Shown: positions 10,227 through 21,673, numbered from the stretch's first letter. The stretch: DNA of 64,000 bases from Lobosporangium transversale (GCF_002105155.1 NW_019028995.1:372001-436000), one strand, 5' to 3'. The notes: generated from the sequence alone by a model not told the origin. Program-made: numbers and translations.

Positions 10227-10373
10227 TGTATTTGGCAGCCCAGCTGCCACCCAAGAGTGCGAAGTTAAGTGGCAGCCCCCAGAAGTAGGCTGCCAAATAG
10301 AGGCAAAAATTACTATATTTGGTATGGGCTGCCAAATAATGTTTGGCAACTGGGCTGCCAAATAGATTAATCC
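9725..10373. mobile_element. MITE-like terminal-inverted-repeat element
   Basis: The 649-bp element starts GGATTAATCTATTTGACAGCC and ends with the inverted version; the arms match over about 50 bp with a few differences. It is flanked by a 9-bp direct repeat ATACCTTTT (9716-9724 and 10374-10382), a perfect target-site duplication. A 9-bp duplication fits Mutator-like elements; 8 bp (TACCTTTT, hAT-like) is also possible. It encodes no transposase, so it is non-autonomous. About nine copies or half-copies of a palindromic motif (ATTTGGCAGCC / TTGCCAAAT) sit in the two ends. A poly(A)-tailed segment lies in the middle. Confidence 0.85.
9945..10222 (+). mobile_element. Poly(A)-tailed retroposon fragment inside the MITE
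   Basis: The central part of the MITE has none of its palindromic motifs. It ends TTATGACCCTGTTTATC followed by 29 A residues (10194-10222), resembling the LINE end in this window (CCATGACCCTGAGGGTCCTTGTTATC plus A) but without the hairpin's second arm. A short open frame (GAIWRSMPMRGF) is visible but not identified. The left boundary is approximate and no duplication was found. Confidence 0.45.
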
Positions 10374-10573
10374 ATACCTTTTTGTCACCAAGAAGTTGGC
10401 GCTCTTTCTATTTCATTTCCGAAGCGTTAACCATTGTCTTGTGGCGTTTCTTTTACACTACCCACATATTCTTTGGAAAAGAGATTTGTACGGAGTCTTT
10501 ATTTCAGTCTTTAATACCACTACCAGGAAGCCTTCCACGGCACAAGCTCGATACCCAAGCATCAAATATTGAC

Positions 10574-10920
10574 CAGAATATTTATCTTATCAAAGTCGTA
10601 CGTAGCCCAGAATATTTATCTTATCAAAGTCGTACGTAGCCCAGAATATTTATCTTATCAAAGTCGTACGTAGCCCAGAATATTTATCTTATCAAAGTCG
10701 TACGTAGCCCAGAATATTTATCTTATCAAAGTCGTACGTAGCCCAGAATATTTATCTTATCAAAGTCGTACGTAGCCCAGAATATTTATCTTATCAAAGT
10801 CGTACGTAGCCCAGAATATTTATCTTATCAAAGTCGTACGTAGCCCAGAATATTTATCTTATCAAAGTCGTACGTAGCCCAGAATATTTATCTTATCAAA
10901 GTCGTACGTAGCCCAGAATA
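10574..10920. repeat. 34-bp minisatellite, about 10 copies
   Basis: The unit AGAATATTTATCTTATCAAA-GTCGTACGTAGCCC is repeated ten times with essentially no divergence, plus a partial copy. Each unit carries TTTATCTTATCAA, whose complement has two GATA-factor cores (TGATAAG and AGATAAA), and the palindrome TACGTA. Near identity of the copies points to recent expansion. Confidence 0.95.
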
Positions 10921-12646
10921 GATGTTGATATTCTTTATGCGATTCTGAGACTAAATAAAGGATTACAAACGATTTATCTATAATTGGAATATACTATGCC
11001 GCTTTACTTTGCACTTTTGTTGGTCGTATTCTTATAGGTTGTGGATGGTTCCCTGATGCTTTCTTTCATTTAGCGCTTGCATACATCTCTAGTGTTCCGT
11101 ACGCTATTAAGCATATAACGATGAGTTCAGTAATTAGGGACCTCTAATGTGTAGTTTGTTTCGGTATATATATAAACGATCATACTCATTGCTACGATGC
11201 ATAGCGCGCCGTACTACTACTCTCTTTCTTTTCTCTTTCTTCTATGTCCTTATCACTGTCCTTCTTTATTAAGAGCTCAAATGCCCTCGGTACTAAATTT
11301 TGTTTACCAAATTCACCAAAATACAATGGGTAGACCTCAGTTTATTTTGTGGGCAGTCTATCCTTTCACCCGTTTGTAACCCGAGAGAACTTATATTCTG
11401 ATAGTTGGTAACAGTTCGCACTCAAAGCCGATCGTGCCACAATTACCTATATCCCTCTATCTAAATAGCTAAAATACTTTAATAGCATAGCCGTGACTTA
11501 TAGTGATGGAAAAGAGGTATAAATACTCTTTTCTGTTGCGTTGATAAAGATCCTTATTTTTGTCTCATTACATTCCAGGCTTACTATCATCGTCTTTAGC
11601 ACGCAGTGTCGCATACTCAGCAGCACATGTAGATGCTCATTGCGTCTAGGGACTAGCTTCATATTGTACAATCACCTGAAAGAAAGTTTGGTCAAAAAAA
11701 TAAAATTTTGAAATGGTTATGAAGAGAAGCACTGTCTTCAATCCTATTTCTTGCCGTTTTCCCTCAGCATGTACTGCCCACAAACCTCAGTGATTATCCA
11801 CATTGGCCTCATTAATAAAAGCCTAAATTTCCATCTTGATTGGTGAAGTATTTTTGTATGTCACAAATGAGCTGTTTGTCAGAGATTTAAAATAAAAAAA
11901 TAATAAATAACCCACTTTGACCAGACTTTATTTCGGGTGACTGTAGAGCGGAATAGAGCGTGAAAAATATTTTGTAGATAGATGGTAAGCAGTAGAAAAG
12001 TAAGTGAGAATAAGATATGGGTCCACACACCACACCCATGGGGTATTTATTCATTTTCTGCTAGAGGGACTTATACCAGGTAACTACGTATCTATCTGTA
12101 GGATGACATAGGTTCGTTCTAAAAATTTCATATCAAAGATTTATCGCGTCTTTGTGTGGCGCGTTATTGCCACTAATTTCTACTGTTAATCTTTTTAGCG
12201 CATTAGTATTTTTCTTAATTTTTTTCTAGCTAGGCCATAATATTGCATACTATGAAATATGCAACAGAGCGCGATAAGTATCGCAGCTCCCACGGCGCTG
12301 CAACTTCCAACAGTAAAATAATTCCAGACTCCCCTCTACTCTAGATTCACCTTCGCTTATTTCCTTCGAAATAAAAAGCTAGAATCATGTAGGATACACG
12401 TTGCCGCTTGTAGATGAAATAAAGATCCCGTACAAATAACTTCATCCTATTCTTTTTAGAAATGCCTTGTTAAAATTCTTTATTATGTCGTTATCGCTAC
12501 ATAATGGACTGCATAAATTTATAAAATTACAGTAATAAAAACACAGTAGAATCATGGTATTATAGTCTTCGATTTCAGTGCGCCTTAGAAGTCTCTGTGC
12601 AACAACAGCAGAAAAAAAAAAAGGTTTAGAAATGAATAACTACTTG
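10921..12646. other. AT-rich intergenic stretch
   Basis: About 1.7 kb with no supported coding sequence, RNA gene or repeat. Open frames are short and the base composition is strongly AT-rich. Confidence 0.5.
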
Positions 12647-14416
12647 TCAAGTGTAGAAATCTGTCAGATGTCTGAACAGTGTAGTGTTATTACCTGGAAG
12701 AGGCTCATCTTTTTTTGGCCAAACCTTGTTCCTGTGGCGTAACATTTCCTCCCCCAAAAGAAAACCATATCGATTAAAAAACTCTTCAGGTAACTCCCAA
12801 CTGTGAGGATCGAGTGGGTGGCCATGGCACCTTGCTCCATTGATTAAAACTCTGCATAGATCTTCAACATCAAAACTTTTTTGATGCAAAATCATCTGCG
12901 CCCTTAATCTCGGACATGGAATCAAATCAATTCTGCTGTCATGTGGGAGAGCATAGACCTTGGGATCAATATTGGGATCTACTACAGGTGGTGCCGAAGC
13001 AAGTACCTGGATCTCAAGTTGCAGCCGCTTGCTCGGGATAACATTCTGCTTCAAGCCGTCATCCAGCCCCAGTGTGGGTGTAGCCATGTCAAATTCATTG
13101 CCGTCCTCATCCAAGATCGAGGTTGGATCAGTAGGAGAGCCAGCATCTATTGCAGTAGTGCAGTAAGTGATTGTGGCTTGAGCGGGCGCGATGACGGGAT
13201 CTCTAAGTGGAAGTGGAGGACGACGATGGTGATTGAAATGATCATGAAGTTGTTCCAAAAGAGGAACATCATTCACGATTTCCTGAGGGGTTGCCAAATC
13301 AGTACGGATAATCGATTGAAGAGTGCCAGGAGGGAAAAGGGATGACTGAAGTTCATCAAAAACGGACGCATGTTTTGTATACTCTGTTGCTCTCTTTGCT
13401 AGGTATGTTCCTGCCTCTGTGAAAAATAGTCGTGATGCTACAGGCGGCTCGCAGGTTGTAATAGATCTAACGGACTTCCCGTCGTCAGGTTCTAGCATAC
13501 AAACCAATGACGGTTCGTTACAAAGGATACCATCATTGATGGGGAATAATGTAGCGTTGTCTGGATCCATTGCTTGATCCACAGGTTCATTCATTAAGGT
13601 TGAGGAGACAGTTCTTGTTGATACAGGAGATGAAGAGTAGGAAGAGATATTTTCGAAGGCAGAGTTGGTAGGGGACGTAGTTGGAAGAGTAGCAGAAATG
13701 GTGGATTTGGGACTCGATGGCAAAGAAGTTGGTATAATAGCAGTAGTTGAAGTAGAAGGAGGGGAAACAGAATCAGGAGATACTGGCGCTGTAACCGGAG
13801 CGCTGACAACCTTTTGATGCAATAGCTGCTGCGATTCCTCTGCTAAGACTTGGAGAGGGAGATGGCCATTAGGAAGGAATATCGATGGTGTTGTGGGCAT
13901 TGGTGTCCGTTGCTCCTGGCTCGACGATATTGTGTCTGAAAGCTGTTTCCGCGCATGTCTGTCGTAATGACGACGATAGAACTCAGCCTTGACTTCCTGC
14001 AATATCGCCATATTTCCACCTTTATGTAATGTCGTTTCAAACGAAAAGACAACATGGCGCAGATAGTAGTTCTCGCTTTGAAGCGATTCGACAGTAGTTT
14101 TAAACTGTTGAGTGTCCTGTTGAATCCGCATATTCATTTGAGAGTTCTTTTCTTGAAGGTCTTTAATCATTGCTTCCATTTCCTGAAGATGCCTCTCTTT
14201 ACGGTCACGAAACGCACGCTGAGCGGCTCTATTTTGCTCCTTCCGCACCGCAGGCGATGCAGGATTAGGCTTGCGGCCAGGTTTTCTTCTTACTTTTGCT
14301 GATGGTTCAGATGATGAGGTGTGATTACTACTGGCGGAGTCCGAATATCGAGTCCCAAGTGTTTTGCGACTGTCTGCATCCTCGTCTATTGTAGCATTAT
14401 GTTTAGGGGACTTCAA
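12647..14416 (-). CDS. bZIP transcription factor (fungal Pap1/Yap-like basic region)
   Basis: The open part encodes about 589 residues of a nuclear DNA-binding regulator. Near residues 45-130 is a basic region, KEQNRAAQRAFRDRKERHL, followed by a leucine-zipper-like helix. The NxAAQxAFR pattern is typical of fungal AP-1-type (Yap/Pap1) bZIP proteins. A long Ser/Thr/Pro-rich middle follows. The C-terminus has a conserved-looking block (DLCRVLINGARCHGHPLDP, then WELPEEFFNRYGFLL) resembling C-terminal regions of other fungal bZIP proteins. No in-frame ATG precedes the basic region and a TGA lies just upstream of 14416, so the true start must be in an upstream exon. A candidate ATG at about 14577 (MTSTMRPLPQ) with a GTGAAA donor does not join in frame, so exon 1 is unresolved. 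The target genes cannot be told from sequence. Confidence 0.85.
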   Translation of the reverse strand: MKSPKHNATIDEDADSRKTLGTRYSDSASSNHTSSSEPSAKVRRKPGRKPNPASPAVRKEQNRAAQRAFRDRKERHLQEMEAMIKDLQEKNSQMNMRIQQDTQQFKTTVESLQSENYYLRHVVFSFETTLHKGGNMAILQEVKAEFYRRHYDRHARKQLSDTISSSQEQRTPMPTTPSIFLPNGHLPLQVLAEESQQLLHQKVVSAPVTAPVSPDSVSPPSTSTTAIIPTSLPSSPKSTISATLPTTSPTNSAFENISSYSSSPVSTRTVSSTLMNEPVDQAMDPDNATLFPINDGILCNEPSLVCMLEPDDGKSVRSITTCEPPVASRLFFTEAGTYLAKRATEYTKHASVFDELQSSLFPPGTLQSIIRTDLATPQEIVNDVPLLEQLHDHFNHHRRPPLPLRDPVIAPAQATITYCTTAIDAGSPTDPTSILDEDGNEFDMATPTLGLDDGLKQNVIPSKRLQLEIQVLASAPPVVDPNIDPKVYALPHDSRIDLIPCPRLRAQMILHQKSFDVEDLCRVLINGARCHGHPLDPHSWELPEEFFNRYGFLLGEEMLRHRNKVWPKKDEPLPGNNTTLFRHLTDFYT

Positions 14417-16208
14417 TTGTCAATGATTGTAGACTGCAAAATGAAAGGAAAAAATGTTCGCTGTAGTATATATTTCACCTGAAGAATTGACTGTACTAGA
14501 GTACAGCCTTTTGTCCTTGCGATCAAATTGCTGTTGAATGATGCGGAGTTGTGGTAGTGGCCGCATTGTCGAGGTCATTTCTGAGACAAAACAATCGAAC
14601 CGAGCACAAATAAGTAGAAAGTAATATAGTGAGCAATGGAATGGAGCAAATGGAGAGTTGTCCCTCGTCCTGATGCTGGCTCCTTCGGACTAGAACTGGA
14701 GCGTTGACAGACAATAATAATAAATTGAATAATGAAATTCTTATATTAATAGAGAAGACTGATTATCGAATTTTGACCTGATTAACTAAATAAGAGCCAT
14801 GGAAGGAAGTAATTACCATCATGAAATCAATCTGCCGAAAAACAAAAAAAGAGCGTGCGCAACTCAATGTGTCAGTCACGCTGGGCGCATTTCTGGAGGA
14901 TAGCTTTCTTCGCTTGCAATTAAGGGATATTCTCCATGTGGAGTAAAGGTTAGAGAGCCTGTTGTCAATTATCCAATGATATTCGACAACGACAGATTCT
15001 GTCCTTTTTAAAGTATTTGTATACATGAATACATATTTGTTCACAATAAATATACAAATATATATATCTATGTAAAATATAGGTGTTAGAACCCTGTTTT
15101 GCGTATTGGAAATCCATTTACGAGCAAATCAATATGTGCGACATGTATACTTGTTGTTTGCAGCTGGCGGAAAAAACACCACGCGGAAGATGGGGGTACA
15201 GAGGAAGATTCGAATGGCTCTCATTTGTCATTCTTTACGTATATATATAATAATATTAAAAGTGGATAGTAGCCAGCAGGGACCTATGCACAAATGCGTC
15301 CATTACTTTTCAACACAACCACTTCTGGGCAACTATGCTTTGAAATGTGGCTTTTTTGGAATTTCAGACCCAGGCTGGAGAGTCTTGCCAAGTAGGTAAT
15401 GTGAATAATATAGAATATGCTATATGCATCGATGCTCCTCTCTCTTTACTTCTCTTCTCCATACTCCATTCCATCACAAGAAGAAAGTTCCAATAAGCTT
15501 TTTATACCACGCGTTTTTGTCCCTGAACATGTTCTCCTGTAATCCAGCGATCCAAAACTATGCTGAATACATGCATTTGTGTACATGTTATATTTTCGAG
15601 TTAAACAGTTTTATTTTTATAAAATTTCTTACAAAGACAAAAAATAAAATAGTAGATTATAAGTCCATGAGGCTGCTCCAGTAGCCAATCACTTGGCTCA
15701 TCGAAAGAAGTGGAGACTGTTTGTCCTCTTTCCCGTCAAGGTCAAGAAGATGGAGGACAGTTCTGGTCACTCGACCTCTCCTTTGGCTGGCCTGAGTTAG
15801 TACTAAAAAACTCTTTTCCCCAGCCTTCACGCCTCTTTTTTAAATATTTTCTTATGAGGCACATTTTCTTTCTCTTCATCCATCACATCATCCATCATCT
15901 CCTTCCTTTCTTCTTTCTTTCCTTCAGATCAGTTCATTTATTTAAATACTCATTATTTTCCTTCGGTCTCTGTCTAATCCATTTCTTTTGTGCCATCTCC
16001 ACATCACTTTCCCTTCTCTTCCGTACACAAACTTTCCCCTTTCTCCACAACAGACAAACACGTTTTTACACAAAACATTCATAATATAGTCCCACACATT
16101 CAAATACACCAAAATTTTCCCTCTTTCTCTCTCACGCACCCTTTTCTCTATTCCTTTTCTCTCTTGACACCTGAATCAGTTCTCCGCATCCAGCCATAAC
16201 GTGCAACC
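14417..16208. other. Divergent intergenic region between bZIP and bHLH genes
   Basis: Probably holds the 5' exon of the bZIP gene near 14.45-14.6 kb, and the bHLH promoter with long pyrimidine-rich tracts at 15.86-16.19 kb just before its ATG. No other gene seen. Confidence 0.5.
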
Positions 16209-17592
16209 ATGAACATGTTTAATACCGATTCAGGGTTCAGACCGCCATCCCCTTTGAACTTTGCTCCGCCCAGTCATGGCCTCTTTGGCGAGTCTCTTCC
16301 TTATGATGGTAAGTAGCTTATGCTAATGCTCCATAAATGGGTACATTTTCGTGATGTAAACTGTACTAACTTACTTTTTCCCTTCATGCCCACTTCTAGA
16401 TTTTAAACTGTCAAATCAGGATTTTCTCAACCTGCCCGCTTCTCCATCTACATTGACAAGCGACCCATCCATGTCGCTCTTCAACCCTTCTGAACAGCGC
16501 TACTTTTCAGAGTTCCTCGATACCTTGGTCGTCGACCAGGACTTCACTTTTGACCCGAGCTCAATACCTAATCTTCCCAATCTGCCTCTCTTCACCTCCG
16601 AAACCATGCCCAACGGGTTCAATCTTGAAAACAGCAGCAACAGCAGCTCCTCCTTTCTCACCGGAGGCTCTATCTCTTCCTCTTCATCGTCATCATCATC
16701 TCTTGGCTCAACCCAGAGTATGATGAATGCCAGCACTATGGATTTCGAGTTGGTCTCGCCTTCATCCCAATCTAGTTTTAGTGGTTCGCATTCTTTTCCT
16801 TCTCATTTTAGCTATAATGGTGCTGTCGATGGCGTTGAATCCCCAGCTTCACCCGCGTCTCCTTCCTCTTCATCTGCCTATACCAACCCTAGTAAGCGAA
16901 AGCCAACCAAGAGCGCAGAGGCAAGACGGACAGCCTCTATCAACCAAGAATCCAGCAAAATTTCGACACCAATCCAGCAACTTTCAAAACTCTCACTTAA
17001 TAGCAACAGCAATCCTAGTATAATCAATACCAACAATCCAACCAATGGATCTTCCAATCCGAAGAAGAATAAACGGGATGAGGACGAACATCCCGCATCA
17101 TCTACCTCGCCCACCTTGGTCTCTTCACCTTCACGAGCACGACGAGAGTTGGTGGAAAACAGGCGAGAGAGAAACACATCAGTCTCGGATGGATCAGTCT
17201 CAGATACTGTTACGACAATCACAGCTCCGGCTACGGCAAAGCGTAAGCCTTATAAGGAGTTGTTGACAGAGGAGGAGAAACGTGCCAACCATATTGCCTC
17301 CGAGCAGAAGCGTCGAAATACAATTCGTAATGGATTCAAAGATATGACCGACATCATTCCAGATCTCAAGGATGTCAACAGCTCCAAATCAACGATTTTA
17401 TTCAAGGCTGTCGATTTCATCAAGCATTTGGAGCGCCAGAATCGTATGCTGCAAGAGAAGGCCAGCAGACTTGAGATGAGACTTGTGAATCAAAGAAATG
17501 AGACTAATGGTGGAAGTGTCATTGGCTCTGGACTGGATGATCAGCGGTTGCAGGACATCCCTCACATTTATCCGGTCCCATGTAGCCGGTAA
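16209..17592 (+). CDS. bHLH transcription factor (Ino4/Mlx-like)
   Basis: Two exons, 16209-16308 and 16400-17592, joined across a 91-nt GTAAGT...TTCTAG intron, give 430 residues starting MNMFNTDSGFRPP. The first 280 residues are Ser/Pro/Asn-rich, with a run of Ser and nuclear-localisation-like KKNKR. The bHLH lies near residues 300-370: basic region NHIASEQKRRNTIRNGF (the H-x3-E-x2-RR E-box-reading pattern), helix 1, a short loop with DVNSSKSTILF, helix 2 VDFIKHLERQN, and a short zipper. The SEQ+RR..IR pattern resembles Ino4-type and Mlx-type proteins, which act as heterodimers. The partner is not visible here. Assignment to lipid or sugar control would be guesswork. Confidence 0.88.
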
Positions 17593-17788
17593 AGCTTACA
17601 CGTAGCAAACCAGTAACAGTGAACTTTTCTCTCTCACTCCTCCTTCACCTTTACTTTTTTTTTTAGTGGCTCTATTTTCAGATAGATCACTTGTAGCATT
17701 ATCGCCATGTTTCATTGTAATATAGCCCATATTTGTCAATCAATATCTATTTGATTTCTTTTTCAATCCAATATCCTTTCTTTTTTTT

Positions 17789-17825
<37 letters not shown>

Positions 17826-17944
17826 GAATAAATACCATGGTTTATTGCTATTGTTGTCATTTCTTTTTAGTATAGTACACCGTTTTATATTTACGCTACT
17901 CTATTACGTATTTTTTTTTTTTTTTTGCTAAAAGGTAGTTCAAA

Positions 17945-19843
17945 TCATATAATGGATGAAGACGCCTCGCTACGAGTAGGGATGAAAATATTCAAGGGCA
18001 CCTTGGAGTCACTGGCGTTGTTACTCTCTCTCAGATCTAGCACCCTTTTCGAGGACATTTGAGACGGCACTTGTTTCATGGCCAATGATTTAACCTGGGG
18101 CTGAGATAACTCCTTGGGGCTGATCTTGGCGACATCGGCATAGGTCTTGTCAAGGTCTATGGGATATTCATCCAATAGCTTATTCACGAAGATGTCAATG
18201 TTTCCCAGCACCTCTTCATCCATCTCCGGAAAGTTTTCCAGGTGGTTATCATCTCTGTACAGCGACAGATACGAACTTGTGCCATATCCTTCCATCGAGA
18301 CTAGAGATAGGTCTCCACCAAAATATCGAGCGATCAATCGTGATAGAGGCAGACCATGCCCAGATCGACTCAGAGGAAGGTTCAAGTAGCCTTTGGTCTC
18401 ATCGGCCAATCCGCTCGCGAGTGCGTTAGAATTTGGATCTGTAAGCAACATACCTACTCCCTGTTCATTCCCAAGTCGTTCATTTTCAGCCTTTGGTGTG
18501 ACTGAAGTGGCAAAGTGCATATAGCTCCAGATCTTGTCTAATTGTGACAAGGCTATCCCGCCGCCTTGATCTGTGATCTTGATTGTCACATCCTCACTAC
18601 CGTCAACTAGTGCCAGTGTGATGGGCGGTAGTTTTGAGCTAGTACCAAGACTTGATAGCTTAGACATTCCAAGCGAAATTGGGTTCCCATCCTTGCTCAA
18701 ATGTGTCTCACAAGTTGCTCTCATGGCATTCTTGAGAAGCTCAAAGATGGTTCGATGGAGAAAATCATCCACATAAGTCATGGTGATGTCTGGGTTAAAC
18801 GTCTGGATCAAGACGGATGGCGCCGGTTGTCCATAGTGTACGGAACAAACACGTTGAGCATCCTTGATAGCACGCTGTGAGGTCGAGAGCAGATTCACAC
18901 GCTGCGCTAAGTTTAACTCGTGATCGCGGAGCGCAAGTTGCTCACCTTCGTAAATGAAAAGGAGCCAGTTAATTTACAGTCATGATGTCACATAGGAACT
19001 TGGAATTTTGAATCAGACCCTACAAAAAATAAACAATAAACATATCCTTACCAATTAAAAGTTGAGTACTAAGGTTGATGGAATAAAATCTATCGAAATA
19101 GGCCTGGATATCCCTGTCCATTTGTGGATCAATGAGCAACCTTTTATTATCAGTAGTTGATTGCAGACTAGCTTTAGTCGAGGTAGCGTCATCTCGATAA
19201 TCTGTGAACTGAGCTTGGAGAGACTTCGTAAACTCTTTGAAACCCTGACTGAGAGCCAACATCTTGATTTTGTGTCGATGGCCTAGGTCTCGGAGCAACA
19301 TTGTAAACTCTTTCTCTAGCTGAGGGCTTGATGGCTTCGGCATCTGGACCAAAAGGCTAATAATATCATTTGTGGGTATGTCACCGATGAATTCATATAG
19401 TTCATCAGCAAGTAAAACAGGAGGTGTAAAAGTATGTTAGAGCGGTTTTAGTAAAGCTTAAAGGACTGAACGTGGAAAACTGGATCAGTTACTCCTAATA
19501 GTAATAAAAGATGGTCATTCGGCTGGTATTCCTTGTCCTACTGCTCTGTTGTATGAGATCATCTTTTTTTTCTTCCACTCTGCAGTATCTTTCCCTTCCC
19601 GATCCAATTCTTTTTCTAAAAATTAAGGCAAACAAGTGCATAAAATACATTGAAGGAACAAACCTAATGTCTTCCAAGTAGGACCTGGCGATGTTCTGAA
19701 AGGTCGGCATCTCTGACATATTAGTCCCCAGCAGTTTTGAGTTCAACATGCTGAGGGCATGCGACAGACGGATAGGGAGTTCTCGATGTAAGAACACTGC
19801 AGGGATGACCAACGCGTCTTGATTATTTGACGCGAGGACATGT
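17945..19843 (-). CDS. Mitochondrial PDK/BCKDK-family protein kinase
   Basis: Family members phosphorylate and switch off the E1 subunit of pyruvate or branched-chain keto-acid dehydrogenase in the mitochondrial matrix. Three exons read cleanly: 19843-19664 (ending YLEDI), 19356-19052 and 18945-17945; phases agree across both introns. The N-terminal four-helix domain shows FLHRELPIRLSH and YSINLSTQLLIGEQ. The GHKL ATPase domain shows the N box (TIFELLKNAMRAT), G1 (DQGGGI) and the hallmark GHGLPLSRLIARYFGGD with SMEGYGTSSYLSL. The 5' exon with the start and targeting peptide is not settled. ATG at about 20114 opens a basic, acid-free peptide (MPMNKTQAALIIK) that looks like a presequence but does not splice in frame. 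Whether the substrate is PDH or BCKDH cannot be decided. Confidence 0.88.
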
Positions 19844-20697
19844 CTAATGAACAGAACAAGTCATATGAGTATTTGCTTCAAGACAAAAAGTCAGAACAGT
19901 GAGATTCTTTCTTTGTCTTTTTACTTCCTCTCATTACCGTCCAAGTGTGTATATTTGTTTGAGCTTATATCAAACAAAAAAAAAAAAAAAAAAAAAAAAA
20001 GATTGAACAAAATAGATTCGTTAGAAACTAAATGCGTAGGGATATTGTTATACTCAAGGAAGAAGCCCTTACAGACAATCGAGTCGCTTTGAAGCGACAC
20101 AGTTTAATGATAAGAGCAGCCTGAGTTTTATTCATAGGCATTAAGTTTTTTTTTTTTTTTTTGGATTGTTATAGAAGAGAGAAAGAGAGAGTGTGTGTAA
20201 ATGTAAGTCTGTGTTGTGTCCGTCTAAAGTAGGGCTAAGGAGTGATAAACGCGAATACCATTCGGTGGCGAAGGGTTGGAGGACGAATAAGAGAGAGAGG
20301 AAAAGATAATCATGAACATTGCACGAGAGACAAAGGATTGAGCCAAGCTAGGTTGGAAGAAAAAGAAAAAGGCGATAAAGAGAAGATGCGAAATTTCGGC
20401 CGAAGTAACGAAGCGCCAAATGTAAGCAAGAGAAGATTGAAGTGACTGAGACAGCGGAAGCGAAGGCTACGGAAGAAAGAAAGAAAAATGAATAAAATGT
20501 TTCCAGCCGAATAGAAGGAACCGGAACCAGTGAGACATCTGTGGGGTATCAGGCAACTCTTTACTCTTTTTCAACCAACAGTTAATCAGATTAAGCGTTT
20601 ATAATGATTATACGCGAGTGCGCAGATTTATATATTACAAAAGCGAAGGGGGAAAGTATATACTATTAAAGGAATAATATGGAGACGGTGATTGATT
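19844..20697. other. Intergenic; probable first exon region of the kinase gene
   Basis: Contains a 24-nt poly(A) (about 19977-20000), a poly(T) near 20150, and the candidate presequence exon of the kinase described above. No other feature seen. Confidence 0.4.
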
Positions 20698-21516
20698 TTA
20701 GAAGAGGAATGCAGAAACACCGACTGCAGTTGCCAGGACCAACGTCTTGACAAAAGAGTTAGCGACTATACCGGCATCGCTGTTGAAGCCTTTGCCATGG
20801 TCAGAGTGATCACTGGTGGAAGTGGGTTTAGAAGGTACTGTAGTGGTTCCAGTGCCGTTGCCAGGGTTGGGTGCAACATACTTGAGGTCGCAGAAAGGTG
20901 CAAACTTGGTATTGGAGCACATAGTATTGTAAGAAGGGCACTGCTTCATGTCAGGCATATCGAGGCACAATCCCTTCCATGCCTTAACTTCGTCACAATT
21001 GCTGTAGCCGGATGCTTCAGGCGTGGGGCAAATCTTACAATCGGTCATCATGGGCATCTCCTGACAGATAGAATAAACAGTTCCAGTCACGGTCTTACCA
21101 GAAGGAAGACCGGGGAATGCAGGCTGACCTTTACATGCAGGAATGAGAGAGTTGGCGGCACAAAATATAGAGTAGCTCTTTGAGCAAACAGTACCAGTGA
21201 GAACTGCATCCTCCGTTGGGATGCAGAGCGAGGCCAAGATAGTCATTGGTGCACAATAGGTGGTACTCAGCTTAGAATCAGCTGTGCAGGCAGCGTTGAG
21301 TGAGCATCCAGGCAAGAACGAGTTGATAGCACAGATCTCCTTGATAGCATCCGTAATGGTTGCATTTGGTACAACAAATGTTGAACATACGGCATCAGTG
21401 GGAGTAGCCAAGCAGCCAGAAGGAGCAGTGGCTGGGGGATCGTGAGGATGACCATCATGAGCAGTAGCGGAGGCGACGAAGACTGAGGCAACGGCGAAGA
21501 GCAAAGAGGAGCGCAT
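20698..21516 (-). CDS. Secreted Cys/Met/His-rich protein, probably copper-binding and GPI-anchored
   Basis: A single exon of 272 residues. Residues 1-19 are a signal peptide; cleavage after ASATA would leave a His-rich N-terminus, HDGHPHDPP. The body (about 30-215) has roughly 20 cysteines and repeated Met-Pro-x-Met-x-x-Cys motifs (EMPMMTDC, DMPDMKQC), which suit Cu(I) binding. A second His cluster (DHSDHGKG) precedes a C-terminal hydrophobic tail, fitting GPI attachment to the plasma membrane or wall. The same Cys-rich domain forms the outer part of the Ctr copper transporter encoded divergently 841 bp away (shared PSGCL/VDCL start, MPGCSL and MPDMxQC blocks). Proposed role: extracellular copper capture or buffering. 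This is inference from motifs and neighbours; no close named family is recognised. A TATAAAA box lies 130 bp upstream. Confidence 0.85.
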   Translation of the reverse strand: MRSSLLFAVASVFVASATAHDGHPHDPPATAPSGCLATPTDAVCSTFVVPNATITDAIKEICAINSFLPGCSLNAACTADSKLSTTYCAPMTILASLCIPTEDAVLTGTVCSKSYSIFCAANSLIPACKGQPAFPGLPSGKTVTGTVYSICQEMPMMTDCKICPTPEASGYSNCDEVKAWKGLCLDMPDMKQCPSYNTMCSNTKFAPFCDLKYVAPNPGNGTGTTTVPSKPTSTSDHSDHGKGFNSDAGIVANSFVKTLVLATAVGVSAFLF

Positions 21517-21646
21517 CTTTCACTTGTTTCGTTTGTTTTGGGTTATGGTTGGTGAGTTGTTGTTAGATCTTGTGCAAAAGAAAGGAAGAGATGAATGAAA
21601 ATAGAGAAAAATGCTGAAGTGGTCATGGAATGGAGGAGGACGACAC

Positions 21647-21655
21647 TTTTATACC
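21647..21655 (-). promoter_or_regulatory. TATA box of the Cys/Met/His-rich gene
   Basis: GGTATAAAA on the minus strand, about 130 bp upstream of the ATG. The other two genes of the proposed copper cluster carry the same element. Confidence 0.6.
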
Positions 21656-21673
21656 GAAATCCTTGGTTTAATA

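Noticed and set aside
10574-10920. CRISPR array
   Set aside because: Repeats are directly contiguous with no variable spacers, and the genome is eukaryotic.
14520-14577. Candidate first exon of the bZIP gene (MTSTMRPLPQ...)
   Set aside because: With its GTGAAA donor and either nearby acceptor it runs into a stop, so it was not included in the CDS.
20040-20114. Presequence-like exon for the mitochondrial kinase
   Set aside because: Composition is right, but neither visible donor (GTAAGG, GTATAA) joins in frame to the next exon.
21498-21505. GAGCAAA as a second copper-response element
   Set aside because: It lies within the signal-peptide codons of the secreted protein gene, so it is not usable as promoter evidence.
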